Positions 32,660 through 42,251 of a stretch of DNA of 64,000 nt are shown piece by piece. This DNA is from Amycolatopsis solani (GTDB taxonomy: Bacteria; Actinomycetota; Actinomycetes; Mycobacteriales; Pseudonocardiaceae). Where the stretch lies: the NCBI RefSeq assembly GCF_033441515.1, contig NZ_JAWQJT010000002.1, positions 248,001 to 312,000 of the forward strand. The letters run 5' to 3'. The translations under genes were made by a program, and so were the position numbers. The notes below the pieces were generated by a model. It was not told where the DNA came from. It did no database searches and saw only the letters and a program-made list of their open reading frames with translations. Numbering within the stretch: the first letter of the stretch is position 1; the number at the start of each line of letters is the position of its first letter.

Positions 32660-32943
32660 CGCAGGGCCTCCGTCCCACGGGTTCCTTCGGCGACGACGTC
32701 CACGAGGTCGTCGACCGTCTTGAACGTGCGGCCGACGAACAGGTCGTCGGGCAGCTCGACGTCGAGCGCGTCCTCCAGGTGCACGAGCATGCCGACGAAC
32801 CCCAGCGAGTTGAGGTGCAGCAGGTCGCCGTTGAGCGGCTCGTCGTCGTGGATCTCCTCCGGCGCCAGCGAAAGCCGCGATTCGGCGATCACCACGCGTT
32901 TCACGGAATCGGAGACCGTTTCACGATCTGGTCCGTTCGTCAT
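32656..32943 (-). CDS. Discrete acyl carrier protein
   Basis: A 95-residue carrier protein. Helix I is VSDSVKRVVIAESRLSLAPEE, and the attachment Ser46 is in LLHLNSLGFVGMLVHLEDALD, with Asn in place of the usual Asp before Ser. ATG at 32943 with AGGAGG upstream, overlapping the thioesterase stop by four bases. Its companions on either side are the thioesterase and the TrpB2-like enzyme. Confidence 0.85.
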   Translation of the reverse strand: MTNGPDRETVSDSVKRVVIAESRLSLAPEEIHDDEPLNGDLLHLNSLGFVGMLVHLEDALDVELPDDLFVGRTFKTVDDLVDVVAEGTRGTEALR

Positions 32944-33683
32944 CGTTTCCCTCCTGTTTTCGTGATTCGGGCGGGTTCTCCGGTCAGGAATTCGTCGAGA
33001 TGGGTCAGTAGAGCGGGAAGCGCTTTCCGGTCGAAAACGTCGAAGTGACCGCACTCCAGTTCGCGGACCCGCAGCCGGGCGGACAACCGCGTCCAGTTCT
33101 CGACCTGGGTCCGGCGCTGCGGGCCCGCGCAGGCCACCAGCAGCGCGGGGCCGGGGTGGGTGCTGGTGACCCGGTGCCGTCCCGACGCGGTGACGTGCGC
33201 GTGCGCGGTGGCTTCGGCCCAGCGCTGGTCGCGGGGCGCGACCCTGGCGTGCACCGATCGCATGATCCGCTCGACGACCGCGGCCCGGTCCGTCGTGCCG
33301 AACTCGTCGCGCCGGGTGAAGCTGTCGATCATCACGACGGCGGGGGCCGGTCCGGTCGTGGACAGGCGCGCGCCGAGTTCCCAGGCGAGAACGCCGCCCA
33401 TGGACCAGCCCACGAGCAGCTCCGGGCGGCGGGGCAGGGTGTCCAGCAGCGGCAGGTACCGCTCGGCCATGGTTTCGACGTCGTCATCGGGCCGTTCGCC
33501 GGCGAACAACCCGCCGGCCCGGATGCCGCTGACGCCGTGGCCGCGGGCGAGCCGCAGGGCGAGCGGCGTGTACGGGCTCAGGCCGCCACCGCCGGGGTGC
33601 ACCAGAACCGCTTGCGCGGCGTGCGGACGCCGGCTGAGCGGAACCAGCAACGGCGGTGGCGCGAGCCGCGCCGGGGCCGACAT
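32940..33683 (-). CDS. Type II thioesterase
   Basis: A 247-residue alpha/beta-hydrolase thioesterase of the kind that clears mis-acylated carrier proteins in NRPS/PKS systems. Nucleophile Ser94 is in LLVGWSMGGVLAWEL; a late His is in LECGHFDVFDR. N-terminal VLVHPGGGGLSPYTPLA forms the oxyanion region. The ATG at 33683 overlaps the dehydrogenase stop by one base (TGATG). It may edit the carriers or hydrolyse the finished acyl group. Confidence 0.88.
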   Translation of the reverse strand: MSAPARLAPPPLLVPLSRRPHAAQAVLVHPGGGGLSPYTPLALRLARGHGVSGIRAGGLFAGERPDDDVETMAERYLPLLDTLPRRPELLVGWSMGGVLAWELGARLSTTGPAPAVVMIDSFTRRDEFGTTDRAAVVERIMRSVHARVAPRDQRWAEATAHAHVTASGRHRVTSTHPGPALLVACAGPQRRTQVENWTRLSARLRVRELECGHFDVFDRKALPALLTHLDEFLTGEPARITKTGGKR

Positions 33684-34948
33684 CAGCTCGCCTCGCGCAG
33701 CCGGCCGTTGGCCTCGATCACCCAGCAGTAGTTCACCAGCGCGGCCAGCGTGATCGGCCCGCGGGCGTGCAGCCGGCTCGTGCTGATCGCGATCTCCGAG
33801 CCCAGCTCCAGCGTCGGCCCGTCGTTGAGGCGCAACGACCCGTTGACGACGATCGTCGCCGCGTCCACCCGGTCGGTGAACTCGCCGGTGACCGCCGGGT
33901 CGGTGGCCGCGATCGCCTCGCTGTGGCCGGAACCGTGGCGCTGGATGAACTCCACGGCCTCGCCGGGGGAGTCCACCGCCACCACGCCGACCGTGCTGTC
34001 GAGGAACTCGCGGCCCAGGTCGTGCTCGCCCAGCGGTTCCACCCGCCAGTCGCCGCTGGTTTCCGGCCGCTGGAGGCCTTCGCCGACCCGCACGGTCAAC
34101 GGCCTGCCGTCGCGGCGGGCACCGTCGAGCAGGGCCGTCACGAAGTCGTCGGCCACCGGGCGGTCGACCAGCGCGATCTCGAGCGAGGTGCAGCCGGCCG
34201 GGGCGGGCAGCTTGCTGTCCAGCGCGATCGCGACCGCCTGGGCCAGGTCGGCGCTGCGGTGCACGTACAGGTGGTTGACGCCGCCGCCGCTGGCCAGCAC
34301 CGGGATGGTGCTCGCGCGGTGGCAGTAGTCGATGAGGGACGGGCTGCCGCGGGGGATCAGCACGTCGATCGCGTCCGGACGGCGCAGCAGTTCCCGCAGC
34401 ACCGAGCGGCTGGGGTCGTCCAGCACGGTGACCAGGCCCGCCGGCAGTCCCGCGTCTTCCAGTGCGGCGGTGACGGCGGCGCCGAGTTCGGCGTTGGTCC
34501 GCGCGATCTCCTTGCCACCGCGCAGGATCACCGCGTTCCCGGCGGCGGCGTTGAGCAGCGCGCCTTCGACGGTGACCGTCGGGCGAGCCTCGAAGATCAT
34601 CAGCACCACGCCCAGCGGCCGCGGCACGCGGTGGCGCACGCCCCAGTCGCCGATCGGGGTGCCCGGCGGGCGGCTGGTCAGCTCGCGCAGCTCGCCGGCG
34701 ACCGTCGAGGTCATGGTGACCAGCCCGTCGAGGTGCTCCTCGGTCAGCCGGAGCCGGTCGACGAGCACGTCGGGGAGGCCCTGGTCCCGCGCTCGTCCCA
34801 CGTCGGTGTCGTTGGCGGCGCGGATCCGCGGCCACGCCGTGGTGAGCCGGTGGGCCAGGCTGGTGCAGAACCGCCCGTACGCCTCGGTGCCCAGCGGCGG
34901 TGCCGCGGTGGTCGCCGCCCGTGCGGCGTCGATGATCTCGTCGACCAT
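33683..34948 (-). CDS. Glutamate-5-semialdehyde dehydrogenase-like (ProA-family) enzyme in biosynthetic cluster
   Basis: A 421-residue aldehyde-dehydrogenase-fold protein of the ProA family (gamma-glutamyl phosphate reductase). Catalytic Cys253 in SKLPAPAGCTSLEIALVDRP aligns with the ProA nucleophile; other parts are HRVPRPLGVVLMIFEARPTVT, AVILRGGKEI and IPRGSPSLIDYC. The ProA signature usually reading GxGxCHxYVD is GGGVNHLYVH here. No proB kinase lies near, so the acyl donor may be a carrier thioester or another acyl phosphate. ATG at 34948 with GGGAGAA upstream. First gene of the 14-gene operon. Confidence 0.85.
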   Translation of the reverse strand: MVDEIIDAARAATTAAPPLGTEAYGRFCTSLAHRLTTAWPRIRAANDTDVGRARDQGLPDVLVDRLRLTEEHLDGLVTMTSTVAGELRELTSRPPGTPIGDWGVRHRVPRPLGVVLMIFEARPTVTVEGALLNAAAGNAVILRGGKEIARTNAELGAAVTAALEDAGLPAGLVTVLDDPSRSVLRELLRRPDAIDVLIPRGSPSLIDYCHRASTIPVLASGGGVNHLYVHRSADLAQAVAIALDSKLPAPAGCTSLEIALVDRPVADDFVTALLDGARRDGRPLTVRVGEGLQRPETSGDWRVEPLGEHDLGREFLDSTVGVVAVDSPGEAVEFIQRHGSGHSEAIAATDPAVTGEFTDRVDAATIVVNGSLRLNDGPTLELGSEIAISTSRLHARGPITLAALVNYCWVIEANGRLREAS

Positions 34949-35028
34949 TGTTCTCCCGATCTCGATTTCCCCCGTCGGATACTTCACGTTCTCAGCGGGA
35001 AATGATCGGGGCAAACGTGATCATGGAC

Positions 35029-35065
35029 CTATTGATGGGGTCATCAATAGTTTTGATGACCCCAT
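35029..35065. promoter_or_regulatory. Nested inverted repeats in the divergent promoter region of the biosynthetic cluster
   Basis: Between the divergent operons lie CTATTGATG-GGGT-CATCAATAG (35029-35050, nine-base arms) and the overlapping ATGGGGTCATCAA / TTGATGACCCCAT (35035-35047 with 35053-35065, 13-base perfect arms). The three TTGATG-type half-sites share their middle copy. It sits about 80 bases from each start codon, where one regulator could control both operons. Confidence 0.8.
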
Positions 35066-35132
35066 TCGCGGCCCCTTGTTCCGCGGTTTCAAACGTTGAC
35101 TACGCGGAAATTTGCTTGGAGTGTCTTGGGGC

Positions 35133-36134
35133 ATGGAACATCGTCGACTCGGCCGAAGCGGCCTCTCCGTGAGCAGGATTTCCTACGGCAACTGGATCAC
35201 CCACGGCTCGCAAGTGGCGGAAGAAGAAGCCCGTAACTGCGTGGAAGCGGCGCTGGACGCCGGGATCACCACGTTCGACACCGCCGACATGTACGCCAAC
35301 ACCCGCGCCGAAGAGGTGCTGGGCCGCGCGCTGTCGGGCCGCCGCCGCGAGAGCCTGGAGATCTGCACCAAGGTCTACTGGCCGACGGGACCCGGCGGCC
35401 CCAACGACCAAGGACTGGGACGCAAGCACATCATGGAGTCCGCGCACGGCTCCCTGCGCCGGCTCCAGACCGACTACCTCGACCTCTACCAAGCCCACCA
35501 GTTCGACCCGACGGTCGAGCTGGAGGAGACCATGCTGGCCTTCGCCGACCTGGTGCGGCAGGGCAAAATCCTCTACGTCGGCGTTTCGGAGTGGACCGCC
35601 GAGCAGATCACCCGAGCCGCCGCGCTGGCCCGCGAACTGCGCGTGCCGCTGATTTCCAGCCAGACGCAGTATTCGATGCTGTGGCGGGTCATCGAGGCCC
35701 AGGTCATCCCGGCCTGTGAACGCGAAGGCATGGGCCAGCTCGTCTGGTCCCCGATGGCCCAGGGCGTGCTCACCGGCAAGTACCTGCCGGGCCGGCAGCC
35801 GCCGCCCGGCTCCCGCGCCACCGACGGCGAAGGAAGCGGTTACATGGTCCGCTGGCTGCAGGACGACGTGCTGCGCCGCGTGCAGGAACTGCGGCCGGTC
35901 GCCGAGCAGCTCGGCCTGACCATGGCGCAGCTGGCGCTGGCCTGGGTGCTGCAGAACCCCAACGTCGCCACCGCGATAACCGGTGCCTCGCGCCCGGAGC
36001 AGCTCACGGACAACCTCAAGGCCGTGGACGTCGTGCTCGACGACGCGGTGCTGCGGAAGATCGACGAGCTGCTCGACGGCGTCAGCCGCTTCGACCCGAC
36101 GTTCATCGGCGTGCCGCTGACCGCCCTCGTCTGA
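35133..36134 (+). CDS. Aldo-keto reductase (Kv-beta/YghZ-like)
   Basis: A 333-residue NAD(P)H-dependent aldo-keto reductase with TIM-barrel fold. Catalytic tetrad: Asp in TTFDTADMY with Tyr54, Lys in EICTKVYW, His in YLDLYQAHQFD. Cofactor motifs near the end include VATAITGASRPEQLTDN. Closest in style to the voltage-gated potassium channel beta-subunit branch (LVWSPMAQGVLTGKYLPG). ATG at 35133. First gene of the plus-strand operon divergent from the carrier-protein operon; probably reduces an aldehyde or ketone intermediate, perhaps the aldehyde formed by the ProA-like enzyme. Confidence 0.88.
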   Translation: MEHRRLGRSGLSVSRISYGNWITHGSQVAEEEARNCVEAALDAGITTFDTADMYANTRAEEVLGRALSGRRRESLEICTKVYWPTGPGGPNDQGLGRKHIMESAHGSLRRLQTDYLDLYQAHQFDPTVELEETMLAFADLVRQGKILYVGVSEWTAEQITRAAALARELRVPLISSQTQYSMLWRVIEAQVIPACEREGMGQLVWSPMAQGVLTGKYLPGRQPPPGSRATDGEGSGYMVRWLQDDVLRRVQELRPVAEQLGLTMAQLALAWVLQNPNVATAITGASRPEQLTDNLKAVDVVLDDAVLRKIDELLDGVSRFDPTFIGVPLTALV

Positions 36135-36149
36135 CCCCAGGGAGTACGC

Positions 36150-37205
36150 GTGTCCGAGACCGAGTGGGCCTACGACGGGAAGCGCTACCGGATGCACCGC
36201 TTTCCCGGCGAAGTCCGGGCCCGGATGAAACCCCTCAACCGCAGCGACAACTGGCACGCCGGACTGGCCTGGCTCGAGGACGCCGCCTGGATCGCGGCCT
36301 GCGTCTGGCTGTGCGTGGCCGTTTCGTGGTGGTGCTACCCGCTCGCGGTGCTGGTCATCGGCGCGCGCCAGCGGGGGCTGTCCACGATCCTGCACGACTG
36401 CGCGCACGGCGTCGGCGCCGCGGACCACCGGGTGCGGATGCTGCTCGGCACCGTGCTCACCGCGTACCCGATCTTCCAGCAGCACTACGCGTACAAGGTT
36501 TCGCACGTGTTCACCCACCACCCGCGGCTCGGCGACCCGGACCGCGACCCGGACCTGCGGTTCTTCATCGAGCAGGGTGCGTACCGGGCCGCCTCGCCGC
36601 GGACCTACGTCCGCCGGGTGGTGCTGGTCCCGTTGCTCGGCTCGCAGACGTGGGCCTACCTGCGGTACCTGGTCCGCAACCGCTACCAGGTGCTGCGTGC
36701 GGGCCGGACGGAGGAGGTGCCCCAGGTCCAGCGCCGCAAGCGGGTGCTCGACCGGGCCGGCTTCTGGGGGTTCTGGGCCGTCGTCGCCGCGGTGTGCTGG
36801 TCGCAGGGGTGGCTCGGCGAACTGCTGCTGTTCTGGTTCGTCCCCTACCTGACGAGCTTCCAGATCCTGGGCTGGTACATCGAACTGTCCGAGCACACCC
36901 CGCTCGTCCGGGACGCCCGCGTCGACCTGCACATGACGCGCAACCGCAAGAGCCGCGGCTGGGAGAAGTTCCTCACCGGCATCCACAACGACAACTACCA
37001 CCTGGAACACCACCTCGATCCGCGCACGCCGTTCTGGAACCTCGGCAAGGCGAGGCGGGTGCGGCTGGCCGATCCGGACTACGCCGCGGTCGACGCCGTG
37101 CTGGGCGGGCTGTTCACCCGGGGTCCGCAGGGGCAGCCCAGCGCCGTAAGCGCGATCGTCACGTCCATGTCCGAACCGAGGGAGCTTTCCCATGCCGGTC
37201 ACTGA
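36150..37205 (+). CDS. Membrane fatty acid desaturase-type di-iron enzyme
   Basis: A 351-residue integral membrane di-iron oxygenase. The His boxes are present: HDCAHG, HVFTHH and HLEHH, the last in NDNYHLEHHLDPRTPFW, and membrane segments surround them (WIAACVWLCVAVSWWCYPLAV and later pairs). Family members desaturate, hydroxylate or form triple bonds in acyl or acyl-carrier substrates. GTG start at 36150 with AGGGAG upstream, 15 bases after the reductase stop; its 3' end overlaps the next gene by 14 bases. With a ligase and carrier proteins next door, a carrier-bound substrate is plausible (inference). Confidence 0.88.
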   Translation: MSETEWAYDGKRYRMHRFPGEVRARMKPLNRSDNWHAGLAWLEDAAWIAACVWLCVAVSWWCYPLAVLVIGARQRGLSTILHDCAHGVGAADHRVRMLLGTVLTAYPIFQQHYAYKVSHVFTHHPRLGDPDRDPDLRFFIEQGAYRAASPRTYVRRVVLVPLLGSQTWAYLRYLVRNRYQVLRAGRTEEVPQVQRRKRVLDRAGFWGFWAVVAAVCWSQGWLGELLLFWFVPYLTSFQILGWYIELSEHTPLVRDARVDLHMTRNRKSRGWEKFLTGIHNDNYHLEHHLDPRTPFWNLGKARRVRLADPDYAAVDAVLGGLFTRGPQGQPSAVSAIVTSMSEPRELSHAGH

Positions 37206-38529
37206 ACGGCCCGCCAGCACACCGAAGGAGTTCCGGCGGCCCGAATCCGCCGTGATGCACGCGGGCGCCGAGCTGCGCGCCGGCCCGACCGCGCCGGTGA
37301 TCACGCCGATCTTCCAGACCGCGGCCTACGAGCTGCCCGGCACCGGTGCCGCCGCGGGCATCTTCGACCTCAGCGAGGACGGGCACGCCTACACCCGCCT
37401 CAACAACCCGACCTGCGACGTGCTCGAAGCGCGGATCGCCGCCGTGGACGGCGCCCCGGCGGCGCTGGCCGTCTCCACCGGGCAGGCCGCGACCACCGTG
37501 GCGCTGCTCAACCTGTGCCGGGCCGGGGACAACATCGTCAGCTCCGACGAACTCTACGGCGGCACGTGGAACCTGCTGGCCAACACCTTCGCGCGGTTCG
37601 GCGTCGAAACCCGGTTCGTCAGCCCGGAAGACCCGAAGAACTTCGCCGCCGCCACGGACGAGCGCACCCGCGCCTACTTCGGCGAGACCCTGCCCAACCC
37701 GAAGCTGCGCATCTTCCCGATCGAAGACGTCGCCGGGCTCGCGGAGCAGGCCGGCGTGCCGCTGGTGCTGGACAACACGCTGCTCCCGATGGTCTGCAAC
37801 CCGCTGGACTTCGGCGCGAACATCCTGGTGTATTCGGCGACGAAGTACATCGGCGGCCACGGCAGCGCGCTGGGCGGGCTCATCGTGGACGGCGGCACCT
37901 TCGACTGGACGCGCCACGCCGAGCGGCACCCGCTGCTGACCGAGCCGGACCCCGCGCACGGCGGCGCGGTGTGGACCGAGACCGGCGCCGGGCTCGACAG
38001 CGCGCTCGGCCGCAGCCCCTACCTGCTCAAAGCGCGGGAAACGCTGCTGCGCGACCTCGGGGCGTGCCTGAGCCCGTTCAACGCCTTCCTGCTCATCCAA
38101 GGCATCGAGACGCTCCCGCTCCGGATGCGCGCGCACGGGGAGAACGCGGCCGCGGTCGCGCGGTTCCTCGCCGCGCACCCGGCGGTGTCCTCGGTCAGCC
38201 ACCCGGCCCTGGCCGGCGGCGAGCAGCAGGACCTGCTGCGGCGCTACCTCGGCGGCAACGGCGGCCCGCTGGTGCAGTTCGAGCTCACCGGCGGGCAGGC
38301 GGCGGGCCGCCGGTTCATCGAGGCGCTCCGCCTGTTCGCGCACGTCACGAACATCGGCGACGTCCGGTCGATGGCGACGCACCCGGCGTCCACCACCCAC
38401 GCCCAGCTGCCGGTGGCCGACCAGCTCGCGGCGGGCGTCACCCCGGGCTCGATCCGGCTGTCGCTCGGCCTGGAGCACCCCGACGACCTGCTCGAAGACC
38501 TCACCCGCGCGCTGGAGCGGGCCCGGTGA
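37192..38529 (+). CDS. PLP-dependent Cys/Met metabolism enzyme (O-acetylhomoserine sulfhydrylase-like)
   Basis: A 445-residue fold-type I PLP enzyme of the cystathionine gamma-synthase/MetY family. Motifs: TPIFQTAAYELPGT, YTRLNNPTCDVLEARIAAVDG, the PLP Lys in LVYSATKYIGGHGSALGG, and MATHPASTTHAQLP near the C-terminus, the MetY-type ending. Enzymes of this family perform gamma-replacement or elimination on O-activated homoserine. In this operon it may build the side chain of an unusual amino acid rather than methionine. ATG at 37192, overlapping the desaturase by 14 bases. Confidence 0.87.
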   Translation: MPVTERPASTPKEFRRPESAVMHAGAELRAGPTAPVITPIFQTAAYELPGTGAAAGIFDLSEDGHAYTRLNNPTCDVLEARIAAVDGAPAALAVSTGQAATTVALLNLCRAGDNIVSSDELYGGTWNLLANTFARFGVETRFVSPEDPKNFAAATDERTRAYFGETLPNPKLRIFPIEDVAGLAEQAGVPLVLDNTLLPMVCNPLDFGANILVYSATKYIGGHGSALGGLIVDGGTFDWTRHAERHPLLTEPDPAHGGAVWTETGAGLDSALGRSPYLLKARETLLRDLGACLSPFNAFLLIQGIETLPLRMRAHGENAAAVARFLAAHPAVSSVSHPALAGGEQQDLLRRYLGGNGGPLVQFELTGGQAAGRRFIEALRLFAHVTNIGDVRSMATHPASTTHAQLPVADQLAAGVTPGSIRLSLGLEHPDDLLEDLTRALERAR

Positions 38530-39287
38530 GCGCCCGGCCGCTGGTCGCGCTCGCCGCGTCGGCCGAATCCGTCGACGGGGTACCGCACACGGCGGTGCGC
38601 GAGGTCTACGTCCGGGCGCTGGAACGGGTTTCCGGCTGCGCGGTGGCCGTCGTGGGCGGTCCGGCGCCGGGGCTGGTGGACGTGCTCGACCGGTTCGACG
38701 GCGTCGTGTTCGGCGGGCACCAGATCGACGTGGCGCCCCCGCGCTACGGCGGCTGGCCCCGCCTCGCCCCGGTCGACCCGGACCGCGACGAACTCGCGCT
38801 GCGGGTGCTGCCCGCCGCGCTGCGGGCGGGGCTGCCGGTGCTGGGGATCTGCCGCGGGCTGCAGGAGCTGAACGTCGCTCTGGGCGGCACGCTGCGCGAC
38901 CTGCCCGACGGCTCGCACCGCGAGGACGTTTCGCAGCCCCGGGACCGGCAGTACCGGCCCGCGCACGACGTCCACCTGCCCGAAGGCGGCGTGCTGCGGC
39001 AGCTGCTGGGGTACGCGAAGGTGCCGGTGAATTCCCTGCACCACCAGGCCATCGACCGCGTCGCCCCGGACCTGCGGGTGGAGGCGGTGGCCGACGACGG
39101 GGTGATCGAGGCGGGCTCGGCGGGCGACGGGTTCTGCCTCGCGGTGCAGTGGCACCCGGAGTGGTACGCGGAGACGGACCCGGTCTCGACGGCGATCTTC
39201 CACGCATTCGGCGTCGCGGCCCGGTTGGCCGCTCGTCAGGACTTTCCCTTGCCCCGCCCCATGTCCAGCATCGGCATGAACAGCTGA
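38526..39287 (+). CDS. Class I glutamine amidotransferase-like gamma-glutamyl hydrolase (peptidase C26, PuuD-like)
   Basis: A 253-residue hydrolase. Nucleophile Cys109 is in VLGICRGLQELNVALGG; His and Glu are in LAVQWHPEWYAE; FGGHQIDVAPPRYG corresponds to the substrate loop. PuuD hydrolyses gamma-glutamyl-gamma-aminobutyrate. In a cluster with butirosin-like logic, such an enzyme could remove a gamma-glutamyl protecting group, the job done by the unrelated cyclotransferase BtrG in butirosin. The GTG start at 38526 overlaps the PLP-enzyme stop by four bases. The 3' end overlaps the convergent membrane-protein gene by about 50 bases. Confidence 0.87.
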   Translation: MSARPLVALAASAESVDGVPHTAVREVYVRALERVSGCAVAVVGGPAPGLVDVLDRFDGVVFGGHQIDVAPPRYGGWPRLAPVDPDRDELALRVLPAALRAGLPVLGICRGLQELNVALGGTLRDLPDGSHREDVSQPRDRQYRPAHDVHLPEGGVLRQLLGYAKVPVNSLHHQAIDRVAPDLRVEAVADDGVIEAGSAGDGFCLAVQWHPEWYAETDPVSTAIFHAFGVAARLAARQDFPLPRPMSSIGMNS

Positions 39288-39871
39288 GCGAGCGGCCCGA
39301 TCGCGCAGGCGTACAGCAGGGTCCCGATGCCCACGGTGGCGCCGAGGGCGAACCCGATCACGAGCACGGCGATCTCGATGCCCCACCGCACCGCCCAGAT
39401 CGGGTACCCCCGCTGCGCGAGCCCGGTCATCAGCCCGTCCCGCGGCCCGGGGCCGGCTTGGGCCCCGATGTAGCAGCCGGTGGCGAAGCCGTTCAGCACG
39501 ATGCCCGCCACGAGCACGACCCAGCGCAGCCACAGCTGCCCGAACGGCGGCAGGACGGCGAGTGCGAGGTCCATCGAGGTGCCGACGAGCAGGACATTGC
39601 AGAGCGTGCCGAGTCCGGGTTTCTGGCGCAGCGGGATCCACAGGAGGAGGACGAGGGCGCCGATGAGGTTGGTCCAGACCCCGATGCTGAGCCCGGCGGT
39701 GCGGGTCAGCCCTTGGGCGAGCGCGTCCCACGGTTCGACGCCCAGCCCCGCGGCCACGACCATGGCGTCGCTGACGCCGTAGAGGACCAGTCCGGAGAGG
39801 AGCTGGGACAGGCGCCGGACGGGCCTGCCGGGTGGTACCAACGGCGACTGCACCAGTTCGGCCACCCGCAC
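39236..39871 (-). CDS. YczE/YyaS/YitT-like integral membrane protein
   Basis: A 211-residue membrane protein of the YczE family, about five to six segments (LLSGLVLYGVSDAMVVAAGLG, LIGALVLLLWIPL, WVVLVAGIVLNGFATGCYIG). The family motif around GVEPWDALAQGL and GAQAGPGPRDGLMTGLAQR is clear. Function is unknown in the family. I prefer the GTG at 39871, seven bases after GGAAGG, to the ATG at 39901, which has no ribosome-binding site. Convergent and overlapping with the gamma-glutamyl hydrolase gene. Confidence 0.82.
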   Translation of the reverse strand: MRVAELVQSPLVPPGRPVRRLSQLLSGLVLYGVSDAMVVAAGLGVEPWDALAQGLTRTAGLSIGVWTNLIGALVLLLWIPLRQKPGLGTLCNVLLVGTSMDLALAVLPPFGQLWLRWVVLVAGIVLNGFATGCYIGAQAGPGPRDGLMTGLAQRGYPIWAVRWGIEIAVLVIGFALGATVGIGTLLYACAIGPLAQLFMPMLDMGRGKGKS

Positions 39872-39987
39872 GCGTGATCCTTCCGTTCGGCGTTTTCCCA
39901 TCGTGCCACCCGCACCGCGACGCTGCGCGCCCGGCGTCCACGGCGAAGTGTGCGAGGGTGGAGGGGACCACCGACGAAAGAGGATCG

Positions 39988-41629
<1,642 letters not shown>

Positions 41630-41686
41630 CTAGCAGAAATCTCTGAATCGATCCCGAACTTTTCGTGGCCGGTCTAGGGTGGGGAC

Positions 41687-42211
41687 ATGGTCGATCCGTG
41701 GCGCGCGATCGGAGTGGTGCACACGTCCCGGCGGGACCTGGAGCGCACGCCGGTCCAGGCGGGCGCGAACCGGGCCGAGGAGGGCACGCTCGAGATCCAC
41801 GAGCCGTACGTCGAAGGCCTGGCCGGACTGGCCGGCTTCGACTACGCGTGGCTGCTGACCTGGCTCGACCGCCCGGACACCCCCGGTCCGCCGTCGTTGA
41901 CGCAGGTCCCGTACCTGCTGCGGCGAACGGGCCGCCGGCTCGGCATCTTCGCCACCCGTGGCCCCCGGCGCCCGAACCCGATCGGCCTCAGCCTGGTGCG
42001 CATCCTCGACGTCACCGGTGCGACGATCCGCTTCGCCGGCGTCGACCTGCTCGACGGCACGCCGGTCGTCGACCTCAAGCCCTACGTGGCGCGGTTCGAC
42101 CGCCCGCCGGGGGAGCCGGCCTGCGGGTGGTTCGACGAGGTGGCGGTACCGGACGGCGTGACCCCGGCCGACCTGGCGGGTCCGGCGGCCGGCCGGCCCG
42201 GTTCGGTTTAG
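41687..42211 (+). CDS. tRNA (N6-threonylcarbamoyladenosine37-N6)-methyltransferase TrmO/TsaA-like
   Basis: A 174-residue TrmO-family beta-barrel methyltransferase that would methylate t6A37 of tRNA-Thr. Motifs: WRAIGVVHTSRRDLERTPVQ, FATRGPRRPNPIGLSLVRIL, and VDLLDGTPVVDLKPYVARFD, all diagnostic. It lacks the C-terminal extension of the E. coli protein, as in other short bacterial members. ATG at 41687. Confidence 0.9.
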   Translation: MVDPWRAIGVVHTSRRDLERTPVQAGANRAEEGTLEIHEPYVEGLAGLAGFDYAWLLTWLDRPDTPGPPSLTQVPYLLRRTGRRLGIFATRGPRRPNPIGLSLVRILDVTGATIRFAGVDLLDGTPVVDLKPYVARFDRPPGEPACGWFDEVAVPDGVTPADLAGPAAGRPGSV

Positions 42212-42251
42212 AGTCGGGTTCGCCCCCGCAGTCCCGAGCAGAGGAGTCCGC

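Noticed and set aside
33683..34948. Housekeeping proA of proline synthesis
   Set aside because: It is embedded at the head of a biosynthetic operon with one-base overlap to a thioesterase, has a divergent signature and no proB; I therefore call it ProA-like only.
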